From Phocaeicola_A sp964432715 (lineage in GTDB: Bacteria; Bacteroidota; Bacteroidia; Bacteroidales; Bacteroidaceae): 46,198 bases of DNA. Below are positions 7,635 to 15,064 of this stretch, piece after piece; positions within the stretch are counted from its first letter, which is position 1, and each line of letters starts with the position of its first letter. The DNA is taken from NCBI GenBank assembly GCA_964432715.1, contig CAYSOW010000003.1, positions 1 to 46,198 on the forward strand, read 5' to 3'. A program made the translations under genes and the position numbers. The notes beneath the pieces are model-generated. The model searched no databases. It saw only the letters and a program-made list of their open reading frames with translations, and had not been told where the DNA came from.

Positions 7635-8735
7635 ATGACACTCTATCCTAAATTGATTTTGGATGCACTGGCAACGGTGCGCTATCCCGGAACGGGAAAG
7701 AATATTGTGGAGGCGGAAATGGTGGCCGACAATCTCCGCATCGATGGTATGTCGGTGAGTTTCTCCATCATCTTTGATAAATCGACCGACCCTTTCATGC
7801 GCTCGGTGCTGAAGGCGGCTGAGACGGCCATTCATACGTTTGTATCGCCGGAGGTGCAGGTGACAATTGCTACGGAGAGTAAGCAGGCTCCGCGTCCGGA
7901 GGCGGGTCATCTCTTGCCGCAGGTGAAGCATGTCATTGCGGTCTCTTCCGGTAAAGGTGGTGTGGGCAAGTCGACGGTGGCTGCCAACTTGGCGATTGCT
8001 TTGGCAAAACAGGGCTACAAGGTGGGCTTGCTGGACGCTGATATCTTCGGTCCCTCTATGCCGAAGATGTTTCAGGTGGAGGATGCTCGTCCCTATGCGG
8101 AGACGGTGGATGGTCGCGATTTGATTGTTCCTGTCGAGAAGTACGGGGTGCGTCTGCTCTCTATCGGTTTCTTTGTTGACCCCGATCAGGCTACGTTGTG
8201 GCGCGGCGGTATGGCAAGTAATGCATTGAAACAGCTGATTGCCGATGCGGCATGGGGCGAACTGGATTATTTCTTGATCGACCTGCCCCCGGGCACCAGT
8301 GATATTCACCTGACCATCGTGCAGAATCTGGCTTTGACCGGTGCCGTGGTGGTGAGCACACCGCAGCAGGTGGCGCTGGCCGATGCACGCAAGGGTATCA
8401 ATATGTTTATGAACGAGAAGGTGAACGTGCCTATCCTCGGCTTGGTGGAGAACATGGCTTGGTTTACACCGGCGGAGCTTCCGGAGAATCGTTACTATCT
8501 CTTCGGTAAGGAGGGTGCGAAGCGTTTGGCGGAAGAGATGAATGTGCCTTTGTTGGGACAGATTCCTATCGTGCAGAGCATCTGTGAAGGGGGTGACAAC
8601 GGTACGCCCGTGGCACTCGACGAGCAGAGTGTGACCGGCATGGCTTTCGCTGAGCTGGCCCGAAACGTGGTGGAGCAGGTGGCTATCCGCAACGAGCAGT
8701 TGCCGCCGACGCACATTGTGGAGGTGCATAAGTAG
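7635..8735 (+). CDS. mrp: Mrp/NBP35-type P-loop ATPase, iron-sulfur carrier family
   Basis: This 366-residue cytoplasmic protein belongs to the ApbC/Mrp family of Fe-S cluster carriers. It has an N-terminal MIP18-like (DUF59) domain (about 1-80) and a deviant Walker A GKGGVGKST at 106-114, then GLLDADIFGPSMP and LIDLPPGTSDIHL (about 214-226). The usual CxxC cluster-binding motif after ENM is missing: here the sequence is ENMAWFTPAELPENRYYLFG (272-291), and the only cysteine is near residue 318. ATP-dependent function is likely, but classical cluster bridging by CxxC is not supported. It lies 65 bp after trmB and is closed by a long bidirectional terminator. Confidence 0.93.
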   Translation: MTLYPKLILDALATVRYPGTGKNIVEAEMVADNLRIDGMSVSFSIIFDKSTDPFMRSVLKAAETAIHTFVSPEVQVTIATESKQAPRPEAGHLLPQVKHVIAVSSGKGGVGKSTVAANLAIALAKQGYKVGLLDADIFGPSMPKMFQVEDARPYAETVDGRDLIVPVEKYGVRLLSIGFFVDPDQATLWRGGMASNALKQLIADAAWGELDYFLIDLPPGTSDIHLTIVQNLALTGAVVVSTPQQVALADARKGINMFMNEKVNVPILGLVENMAWFTPAELPENRYYLFGKEGAKRLAEEMNVPLLGQIPIVQSICEGGDNGTPVALDEQSVTGMAFAELARNVVEQVAIRNEQLPPTHIVEVHK

Positions 8736-8755
8736 GGATTTTGATATACAACCAT

Positions 8756-8815
8756 AAAAAAGCCTCAGTCATTTACCTTATATATAATAAGGTGTATGGC
8801 TGAGGCTTTTTCTTT
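8756..8815. terminator. Bidirectional terminator between mrp and guaA
   Basis: Arms of about 20 bp (8761-8780 with 8788-8807, a few mismatches) surround an AT-rich loop. An A-run lies to the left and TTTTTCTTTT to the right, so it can serve both convergent genes. Confidence 0.85.
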
Positions 8816-8831
8816 TATATGAAATAAATCA

Positions 8832-10385
8832 TTATTCCCATTCAATGGTCGAAGGCGGTTTTGACGAGATATCGTAGGTGACGCGGTTCACGCCTTTCAC
8901 CTTATTGATAATGTCGTTTGAAACCTTCGCCAGGAATTCGTAAGGCAGGTGGGCCCAATCGGCTGTCATCGCATCGGTACTGGTGACTGCACGCAAAGCA
9001 ACCGCGCGCTCGTAGGTACGCTCATCGCCCATGACACCTACACTCTGTACCGGCAACAAGATGACACCGGCTTGCCATACCTGGTGGTAGAGACAACTCT
9101 CGGTACCGTCAGCCTCCGTTACTTTCCAGTCGCGCAAGCCTTGGATGAAGATATCATCAGCATCCTGCAGAATGCGAACCTTCTCGGGAGTGATGTCGCC
9201 CAAGATACGCACTGCCAAGCCCGGTCCGGGGAAGGGGTGACGGGTAATCAAGTGTTCCGGCATGCCCAACTGGCGACCTACGCGACGAACCTCGTCCTTG
9301 AAGAGCAAGCGCAAGGGCTCACACAGTTTCAGGTTCATCTTCTCGGGCAGACCACCCACGTTGTGGTGACTCTTGATAACGGTGCCTGTGATAGAAAGCG
9401 ACTCGATGCAGTCGGGGTAGATGGTGCCTTGAGCCAACCATTTCACACCCTGCAGCTTGTGGGCTTCCTCATCGAAGACATCGATAAAGCCTTTACCGAT
9501 AATCTTACGTTTGCGCTCCGGCTCCGTAACGCCTGCCAACTCACTGAAGAACTTCTGACTGGCGTCAACACCAATCACATTCAGTCCGAGGCACTCGTAG
9601 TCGTGCAACACATTCTTAAACTCGTTCTTGCGCAGCATTCCGTGATCTACGAAGATACAAGTCAGGTTCTTGCCGATGGCACGGTTCAACAATACGGCTG
9701 CTACAGAAGAATCTACTCCGCCGCTCAAACCCAGAACCACCTTGTCGTCACCCAACTGCTCTTTCAACTGAGCCACGGTGCTCTCAACAAACGAAGCTGC
9801 GCTCCAGTCCTGCTTGCTGCCGCACACGTCCACCACAAAGTTCTTCAGCAACTGCGTACCGTCTTCGCTGTGGAAAACCTCCGGGTGAAACTGTACACCC
9901 CAAAGTTGCTCGCCTTCTGCCTGATAAGCAGCGATGGCTACCTTATCGGTGGAAGCAATGATGCGGAAGTTGTCGGGGATAGCGGTGATGGTATCGCCGT
10001 GACTCATCCATACTTGAGAGTGCTCGCGGATGTTCTTGAAGAGCGGGTTGCTCTGCTCAAAAGAGGCCAAGTGAGCACGACCGTATTCGCGCGTGCCGGC
10101 CGGTTCTACTTTACCGCCGTTGGTGTATGCCATGAACTGAGCACCGTAGCAGATTCCCAAGATGGGGTATTTGCCACGGATGTTGGTCAAATCAACCTTG
10201 AACGCACTCTCATCGTAGACCGAAAACGGACTTCCGGAGAGAATCACACCAATGACAGAAGGGTCGTCATGCGGAAACTTGTTGTAAGGAACAATTTCGC
10301 AATAAGTATCCAACTCGCGTACACGGCGACCAATCAACTGTGTCGTCTGTGAACCGAAATCCAGGATAATAATCTTTTCTTGCAT
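8832..10385 (-). CDS. guaA: GMP synthase (glutamine-hydrolysing)
   Basis: GuaA converts XMP to GMP using ATP and glutamine. The 517-residue product starts at ATG 10385 (MQEKIIILDFGSQTTQL). It has the class I amidotransferase domain with nucleophile Cys79 in GICYGAQ and FHPEV, then the ATP-pyrophosphatase loop LGLSGGVDSSVAAVLL, and ends in ISSKPPSTIEWE, the conserved GuaA C-terminus. A longer frame to 10424 would cross the promoter -7 box at 10422-10429 and is rejected. The gene is convergent with mrp. Confidence 0.97.
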   Translation of the reverse strand: MQEKIIILDFGSQTTQLIGRRVRELDTYCEIVPYNKFPHDDPSVIGVILSGSPFSVYDESAFKVDLTNIRGKYPILGICYGAQFMAYTNGGKVEPAGTREYGRAHLASFEQSNPLFKNIREHSQVWMSHGDTITAIPDNFRIIASTDKVAIAAYQAEGEQLWGVQFHPEVFHSEDGTQLLKNFVVDVCGSKQDWSAASFVESTVAQLKEQLGDDKVVLGLSGGVDSSVAAVLLNRAIGKNLTCIFVDHGMLRKNEFKNVLHDYECLGLNVIGVDASQKFFSELAGVTEPERKRKIIGKGFIDVFDEEAHKLQGVKWLAQGTIYPDCIESLSITGTVIKSHHNVGGLPEKMNLKLCEPLRLLFKDEVRRVGRQLGMPEHLITRHPFPGPGLAVRILGDITPEKVRILQDADDIFIQGLRDWKVTEADGTESCLYHQVWQAGVILLPVQSVGVMGDERTYERAVALRAVTSTDAMTADWAHLPYEFLAKVSNDIINKVKGVNRVTYDISSKPPSTIEWE

Positions 10386-10421
10386 AGATTGTGGTTTTTG
10401 TGAAAGATGAATATTTGGATG

Positions 10422-10429
10422 CAAAAGTA
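10422..10429 (-). promoter_or_regulatory. -7 box for guaA
   Basis: TACTTTTG on the minus strand matches TAnnTTTG, 36 bp upstream of ATG 10385. No purine-riboswitch-like structure was seen in the short leader. Confidence 0.65.
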
Positions 10430-10469
10430 AACAATTTTGGGGAGATAGAGAAATGATAGTCTATAAAAT

Positions 10470-10521
10470 ATGAAAAAGCTACCCCGAATCCTTTGCAGGA
10501 GTTCGAAAGTAGCTTTTTCAT
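10470..10521 (-). terminator. Terminator after mscL
   Basis: ATGAAAAAGCTAC (10470-10482) pairs perfectly with GTAGCTTTTTCAT (10509-10521), with an inner CGAATCCT/AGGAGTTCG stem. The stem ends in a T-run on the minus strand. Confidence 0.8.
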
Positions 10522-10547
10522 ATCTTTAGAAAATCAAGAATGTCTGC

Positions 10548-10988
10548 TTATTTCTGCTCTTTCAGCAAGTCGCGAATCTCGGTAAGCAATAACTCTTCTT
10601 TGGTAGGTTCGGGCGCTGCCGGAGCGGCCGGAGCCTCTTCTTCTTTCTTCTTGGCAGTAAGTTTGGTAATCAGCTTGATGAACAAGAAGATAGAGAAGGC
10701 GATAATCAGGAAGTCGAACAACGTCTGTAAGAAGTTACCGTAGTTCAATGTGACAGCTGCTACATCCTCTCCCGCTTCGTTTACATAAGCTTGCTTCATC
10801 TCCCATTTCAAGTCGGTGAAGTTTACACCACCTACCAACAAACCAATCGGCGGCATGATAATGTCGGCTACTACAGAAGATACAATCTTTCCGAATGCAC
10901 CGCCGATGATTACACCGACAGCCATGTCAACGACATTGCCTTTCATGGCAAAGGCTTTGAATTCTTGAATAAAATTACTTTTTCCCAT
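10548..10988 (-). CDS. mscL: Large-conductance mechanosensitive channel
   Basis: MscL opens under membrane tension to release solutes during hypo-osmotic shock; it is a homopentamer in the inner membrane. The 146-residue product starts with an amphipathic helix and TM1 (FIQEFKAFAMKGNVVDMAVG, GVIIGGAFGKIVSSVVADII), then a periplasmic loop, TM2 (FLQTLFDFLIIAFSIFLFI), and a lysine/alanine/proline-rich cytoplasmic bundle ending in LLTEIRDLLKEQ. Its length is normal for the family. The gene is divergent from gapA and has its own terminator. Confidence 0.96.
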   Translation of the reverse strand: MGKSNFIQEFKAFAMKGNVVDMAVGVIIGGAFGKIVSSVVADIIMPPIGLLVGGVNFTDLKWEMKQAYVNEAGEDVAAVTLNYGNFLQTLFDFLIIAFSIFLFIKLITKLTAKKKEEEAPAAPAAPEPTKEELLLTEIRDLLKEQK

Positions 10989-11019
10989 ACTTATGTTTAT
11001 TTAATAATAAATTATTGTG

Positions 11020-11027
11020 CGAATATA
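11020..11027 (-). promoter_or_regulatory. Variant -7 box for mscL
   Basis: TATATTCG on the minus strand differs from TAnnTTTG by one base, 32 bp upstream of the mscL ATG. A TTG at 11050-11048 lies 20 bp further upstream. The same variant octamer occurs before uxaA. Confidence 0.45.
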
Positions 11028-11039
11028 AAAAGAATTAGT

Positions 11040-11047
11040 TACTTTTG
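11040..11047 (+). promoter_or_regulatory. -7 box for gapA
   Basis: TACTTTTG matches TAnnTTTG, with TTG at 11015-11017 22 bp upstream. It implies a leader of about 90 nt before the gapA ATG. Confidence 0.55.
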
Positions 11048-11146
11048 CAACGCAAAAATGAAATAATATGAGCGAAATCTAAATTTTCGTTCTAAAACAT
11101 TGGATTTTAGTTATTTGTATTATATAACGCTTAAAAAATTAGTAAA

Positions 11147-12157
11147 ATGATTAAAGTAGGTATTAATGGTTTCGGCCGTATCGGCCGTTTTGTATTCCGT
11201 GCCGCTCAGAAAAGAAACGACATCGAAATCGTAGGTATCAACGACCTTTGCCCGGTTGATTACATGGCATATATGTTGAAGTATGACACTATGCACGGAC
11301 AATTCGACGGTACAATCGAGGCTGATGTTGAGAAAAGTCAATTGATCGTTAACGGTAAGGCTATCCGCGTAACTGCAGAGAAGAACCCGGCTGACTTGAA
11401 ATGGAACGAGGTTCAGGCTGAGTATGTTGTTGAGTCTACTGGCTTGTTCTTGACTAAAGAGAAATCTCAAGGTCACATCGATGCAGGTGCTAAATACGTT
11501 GTTATGTCAGCTCCTTCTAAAGATGATACTCCGATGTTCGTTTGCGGTGTTAACTTGGACGCTTATGTAAAAGGTACTCAGTTCGTTTCTAACGCTTCTT
11601 GTACTACTAACTGCTTGGCTCCTATCGCTAAAGTTTTGAACGACAACTTCGGTATCTGCGACGGTTTGATGACTACTGTTCACTCTACTACTGCAACTCA
11701 GAAAACTGTTGACGGTCCTTCTATGAAAGACTGGAGAGGTGGTCGTGCTGCTGCCGGCAACATCATCCCTTCTTCTACTGGTGCTGCTAAAGCTGTAGGT
11801 AAAGTAATTCCTTCTTTGAACGGTAAATTGACCGGTATGTCTATGCGTGTTCCGACTTTGGACGTATCTGTAGTTGACTTGACTGTTAACTTGGCTAAAC
11901 CGGCTAAATACGATGAGATCTGCGCTGCTATGAAGAAAGCTTCTGAGGGCGAGTTGAAAGGTATCCTGGGTTACACTGAAGATGCTGTTGTTTCTTCTGA
12001 CTTCTTGGGTTGCACTTTGACTTCTATCTTCGATGCTAAAGCAGGTATCGCTTTGACTGATACTTTCGTTAAAGTGGTTTCTTGGTATGACAACGAGATC
12101 GGTTACTCTAACAAAGTGCTCGACTTGATCGCTCACATGGCTAAAGTAAACGGATAA
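11147..12157 (+). CDS. gapA: Glyceraldehyde-3-phosphate dehydrogenase, type I
   Basis: This glycolytic enzyme oxidises glyceraldehyde-3-phosphate to 1,3-bisphosphoglycerate with NAD+. The 336-residue product has the Rossmann start KVGINGFGRIGR, the catalytic Cys152 in SNASCTTNCLAPIAK, HSTTATQKTVDGPSMKDWRG, and the C-terminal SWYDNEIGYSNKVLDL. Codon use is strongly skewed towards GCT, TCT, GGT and AAC-type codons, unlike most neighbours but like kdgK and eda, which suggests very high expression. It is followed by a clear terminator, so it is monocistronic. Confidence 0.98.
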   Translation: MIKVGINGFGRIGRFVFRAAQKRNDIEIVGINDLCPVDYMAYMLKYDTMHGQFDGTIEADVEKSQLIVNGKAIRVTAEKNPADLKWNEVQAEYVVESTGLFLTKEKSQGHIDAGAKYVVMSAPSKDDTPMFVCGVNLDAYVKGTQFVSNASCTTNCLAPIAKVLNDNFGICDGLMTTVHSTTATQKTVDGPSMKDWRGGRAAAGNIIPSSTGAAKAVGKVIPSLNGKLTGMSMRVPTLDVSVVDLTVNLAKPAKYDEICAAMKKASEGELKGILGYTEDAVVSSDFLGCTLTSIFDAKAGIALTDTFVKVVSWYDNEIGYSNKVLDLIAHMAKVNG

Positions 12158-12183
12158 TCGAATTGTATAGAAAATCCAATATA

Positions 12184-12216
12184 AAAGGCTGCTGACTTGC
12201 GTCGGCGGCCTTTTTT
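12184..12216 (+). terminator. Terminator after gapA
   Basis: GGCTGCTGAC pairs with GTCGGCGGCC (two G-U pairs) and is followed by six T. Confidence 0.8.
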
Positions 12217-12301
12217 AGCATAGATGCTTATTTTCTTTCATTTCAATTCGTTATTTATTGATTTTTTTGTTTCTTTGCTTGTTGAATGTATTTGTTGAAG
12301 C

Positions 12302-13219
12302 ATGAAAACGTATGATTTGATTACCATTATCGGTCCGACGGCTTCGGGAAAGACTCCCTTGGCGGCGGCTTTGGCGCACAAGTTGAACAGCGAGGTGATT
12401 AGTGCCGACAGTCGGCAGATTTACCGCGGGATGGACTTGGGCACGGGGAAGGACTTGGTGGATTACGTGGTGGAGGGTCATGCGGTGCCTTATCATCTGA
12501 TTGATATTGCAGATCCGGGTTATAAATATAATGTGTTTGAGTTTCAACGCGATTTCCTGACGGCCTATGAGGCGGTGACGGCCAAGGGCTTGTTGCCGGT
12601 GTTGTGTGGCGGTACGGGAATGTATGTGGAGTCGGTGCTCCGCGGCTATCGACTCTTGCCGGTGCCGGAGAACAAGGAGTTGCGTGCTTCGCTGGAGCAT
12701 AAGTCGCTGGAGGAGCTGACGCAAATCTTGAGCACCTATAAGCAGTTGCATAACTCGACCGATGTAGACACGGTGAAGCGTGCCATCCGGGCCATCGAGA
12801 TTGAAGAGTATTATCGGCAGGTGCCGGTCAGTGAACGGGAGTTCCCCGCACTGAAGAGTCTGACGGTGGGTTTGCAAATCGACCGTGAGTTGAGGCGTGA
12901 GAAGATTACCCGGCGACTGAAGCAACGCTTGGACGAGGGGATGATTGACGAGGTGAAGGGCTTGCTGGCACAAGGGGTGCAGGCGGAGGATTTAATCTAT
13001 TACGGATTGGAGTATAAATATCTGACGCTCTATGTGCTGGGACAACTCTCGTATGAGGAGATGTTCACCGGCTTGGAAACTTCCATTCATCAGTTTGCCA
13101 AACGTCAGATGACCTGGTTCCGCGGCATGGAACGTCGCGGCATCGAAATCCATTGGCTGGAGGCAACGTTGCCGATGGAGGAGAAGATAGAAACTATCAT
13201 GAATTGGCTATATAAATAA
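12302..13219 (+). CDS. miaA: tRNA dimethylallyltransferase, second-type MiaA
   Basis: MiaA transfers a dimethylallyl group to A37 of tRNAs that read UNN codons. The 305-residue product has the P-loop IIGPTASGKT (about 8-17) and the substrate motif VISADSRQIYRGMDLGTGKD, then HLIDIADP and LLPVLCGGTGMYVESVL. The G-T-G-K-D sequence after the DSRQIYRGMD motif, and overall length, differ from the usual G-T-A-x-P form, consistent with the second MiaA paralogue that Bacteroides genomes often carry. Whether it modifies tRNA or another substrate cannot be read from the sequence. It is 11 bp upstream of the lipid-kinase gene and probably co-transcribed. Confidence 0.85.
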   Translation: MKTYDLITIIGPTASGKTPLAAALAHKLNSEVISADSRQIYRGMDLGTGKDLVDYVVEGHAVPYHLIDIADPGYKYNVFEFQRDFLTAYEAVTAKGLLPVLCGGTGMYVESVLRGYRLLPVPENKELRASLEHKSLEELTQILSTYKQLHNSTDVDTVKRAIRAIEIEEYYRQVPVSEREFPALKSLTVGLQIDRELRREKITRRLKQRLDEGMIDEVKGLLAQGVQAEDLIYYGLEYKYLTLYVLGQLSYEEMFTGLETSIHQFAKRQMTWFRGMERRGIEIHWLEATLPMEEKIETIMNWLYK

Positions 13220-13230
13220 GGAGTAATGTT

Positions 13231-14160
13231 ATGGCGGTAGAAAAAGATCGTTGGGGAATCATCTATAACCCGAAGGCGGGTACGAAGAAGGTGCAGAAGC
13301 GCTGGCTGAAGATTCGTGAGTATCTGAACGAACGGAATGTGTTGTTCGATTACTTGCAGTCGGAGAGTTACCAGTCGGTGGAGCGCCTTTCGTGTATGCT
13401 GGCCAACAACGGTTATCGCACCATTGTGATTGTGGGGGGCGACGGGGCTTTGAATGATGCTATCAACGGTATCTTGAACTCGAAAGCCGAGCATAAGTCG
13501 GAGATTGCTTTGGGCATCATCCCCAACGGCATCGGTAATGACTATGCGGCTTATTGGGAAATCGACTTTGATGATTATAAGAAGGCCATCGACTGTATCA
13601 TCGAGCGTCGCCTGCGTAAGGTGGATGTCGGGGTATGTACCTACTATGACGGCAAGGAGTCGGTGAGTCGTTACTTCCTGAATGCCGTGCAGATAGGCTT
13701 GGGTGCCCGCATGGTGAATATCTCCAACCAGACCCATCGTTTCTGGGGGGTGCGCTGGCTCTCTTTCTGGATATCTTTCTTCTTGCTCCTTTTTGAACGT
13801 ACGCTTTATCGGGTGCACCTGCGCATCAATGATGAGCATATTCGTGGCAATGTGATGGCCATCTGCATCGGTAGTGCCCGCGGTTATGGCTTAACGCCGA
13901 ATGCGGTGCCTTACAATGGCTGGCTGGATGTCTCCGTGATTTATCGTCCGGAGTTGCTGCAACTCATTTCGGGTATGTGGATGATGTTACGCGGCCGAAT
14001 TTTGAACTATAAGATGCTGAAGCCTTACCGCACAAAGCGTGTGCTGGTGCTCCGCGCACAGAATGCACAGGTGAGTCTGGACGGACGAATCCTGCCTCAG
14101 AAACTTCCGCTCAAGATTGGTATCCGACCGGAAGCCATTCATTTCGTTATACCGAATTGA
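13231..14160 (+). CDS. Diacylglycerol/sphingosine kinase family protein
   Basis: This 309-residue protein of the DAGK catalytic family (YegS/LCB5/DgkB-like) phosphorylates lipids at the membrane surface with ATP. Seen are WGIIYNPKAGTKKVQKRW at the N-terminus, the nucleotide-binding TIVIVGGDGALNDAINGIL (about 67-85), and LGIIPNGIGNDYA (about 92-104). The C-terminal beta-rich domain contains VMAICIGSARGYGLTPNAV and ends near a VSLDGRILPQKLPL motif. Bacteroides make sphingolipids, so a sphingoid or ceramide substrate is possible, but diacylglycerol cannot be excluded. It ends only 6 bp before the convergent regulator gene. Confidence 0.88.
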   Translation: MAVEKDRWGIIYNPKAGTKKVQKRWLKIREYLNERNVLFDYLQSESYQSVERLSCMLANNGYRTIVIVGGDGALNDAINGILNSKAEHKSEIALGIIPNGIGNDYAAYWEIDFDDYKKAIDCIIERRLRKVDVGVCTYYDGKESVSRYFLNAVQIGLGARMVNISNQTHRFWGVRWLSFWISFFLLLFERTLYRVHLRINDEHIRGNVMAICIGSARGYGLTPNAVPYNGWLDVSVIYRPELLQLISGMWMMLRGRILNYKMLKPYRTKRVLVLRAQNAQVSLDGRILPQKLPLKIGIRPEAIHFVIPN

Positions 14161-14166
14161 TGAGGC

Positions 14167-14865
14167 TTAGCCGATGCGACTGATTTTGCGCAGTCGCTCC
14201 TCATTGATGAGCTTAATCTTACGACCGTCGATGGCAATCAGCTTCTCGGAAGCGAAGATGGAGAGGGTACGAATGGCGTTGGAGGTGGTCATGTTGGAGA
14301 GACTGGCCAAATCCTCGCGAGAGAGGTAAATACTCAGCGTGTAACCGTCCTCTTCCACTCCGTAACTGTCCTTCAAGAAAAGCAGTGACTCAGCCAAGCG
14401 TCCGCGGATATGTTTCTGCGTCAAGCTGACCGTACGCTCATCCGAAGCGCCCAGGTGGGTAGAGAGCTCGGAAATGAAGAACATCGCCAAGTTGTTGTTC
14501 TCCTTAATTAATTGCTCCAGGATATTCAGCGGAATCAAGCAGATGGTAGAAGGTTCAAAGGCGGCTCCGGCAGTCTGGTAATCCTCTTTGGCAAAGTAAG
14601 CCCGGTAGGCGAAGTATTCCACCGGTTTGATCACGCGGATAATCTGGCATCGTCCGCCGATACCGTCCTTGTAGATCTTCACTTTACCACTCAACAAGCA
14701 AGCCATGTGCGTCGGTTTTTCGCCCTCGCAGTAGATGGTCTCGTTCTTCTTGTAGTGTTGAATCGTGATATGCTGCTCCAAAAGCGCTTTCTGCTCCACG
14801 GTCAGTGATTGCCATAAGCCGGCAATACACTCAATCACCTCCTCTTTTGTAATATCCTTCTTCAT
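14167..14865 (-). CDS. Crp/Fnr family transcriptional regulator
   Basis: This 232-residue protein has an N-terminal cyclic-nucleotide-binding-like beta-barrel (about 25-120, with NETIYCEGEKPTHMACLLSG) and a C-terminal winged helix (about 155-220, with YLSREDLASLSNMTTSNAIR as the recognition region). The phosphate-binding signature for cAMP (RxS/T in a conserved loop) is not clear, and no N-terminal cysteine cluster for an Fnr Fe-S cluster is seen, so the ligand is unknown. It has its own -7 box. No operator copies were identified. Confidence 0.88.
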   Translation of the reverse strand: MKKDITKEEVIECIAGLWQSLTVEQKALLEQHITIQHYKKNETIYCEGEKPTHMACLLSGKVKIYKDGIGGRCQIIRVIKPVEYFAYRAYFAKEDYQTAGAAFEPSTICLIPLNILEQLIKENNNLAMFFISELSTHLGASDERTVSLTQKHIRGRLAESLLFLKDSYGVEEDGYTLSIYLSREDLASLSNMTTSNAIRTLSIFASEKLIAIDGRKIKLINEERLRKISRIG

Positions 14866-14901
14866 GATGTAACTTCAATGATTCGCAAAAATCTGCTACA
14901 G

Positions 14902-14909
14902 CAAAAGTA
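14902..14909 (-). promoter_or_regulatory. -7 box for the Crp/Fnr gene
   Basis: TACTTTTG on the minus strand matches TAnnTTTG, 36 bp upstream of ATG 14865. Confidence 0.65.
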
Positions 14910-14998
14910 CTAAAAAAATCAGAACTGACTTAATATCTGTTGAAAAAACATGTTTTTAATCACATTTTTCTTCTTGTAAGGGTAAAAAAGTCGCGAGT

Positions 14999-15032
14999 TT
15001 TGTAGCTTATTAGACTTTTTTCTCTACATTTG
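14999..15032 (+). promoter_or_regulatory. Promoter of the DUF5686 gene
   Basis: TTTG (14999-15002), then 22 bp, then TACATTTG (15025-15032). The expected transcript start is about 25 nt before the GTG at 15065, which supports that unusual start codon. Confidence 0.65.
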
Positions 15033-15064
15033 TTCATCGTAACCTTGATACCAGTGATACCGTC

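Noticed and set aside
10386..10470. Purine riboswitch before guaA
   Set aside because: The leader from the -7 box is only about 30 nt, too short for the three-way junction, and no conserved loops were seen.
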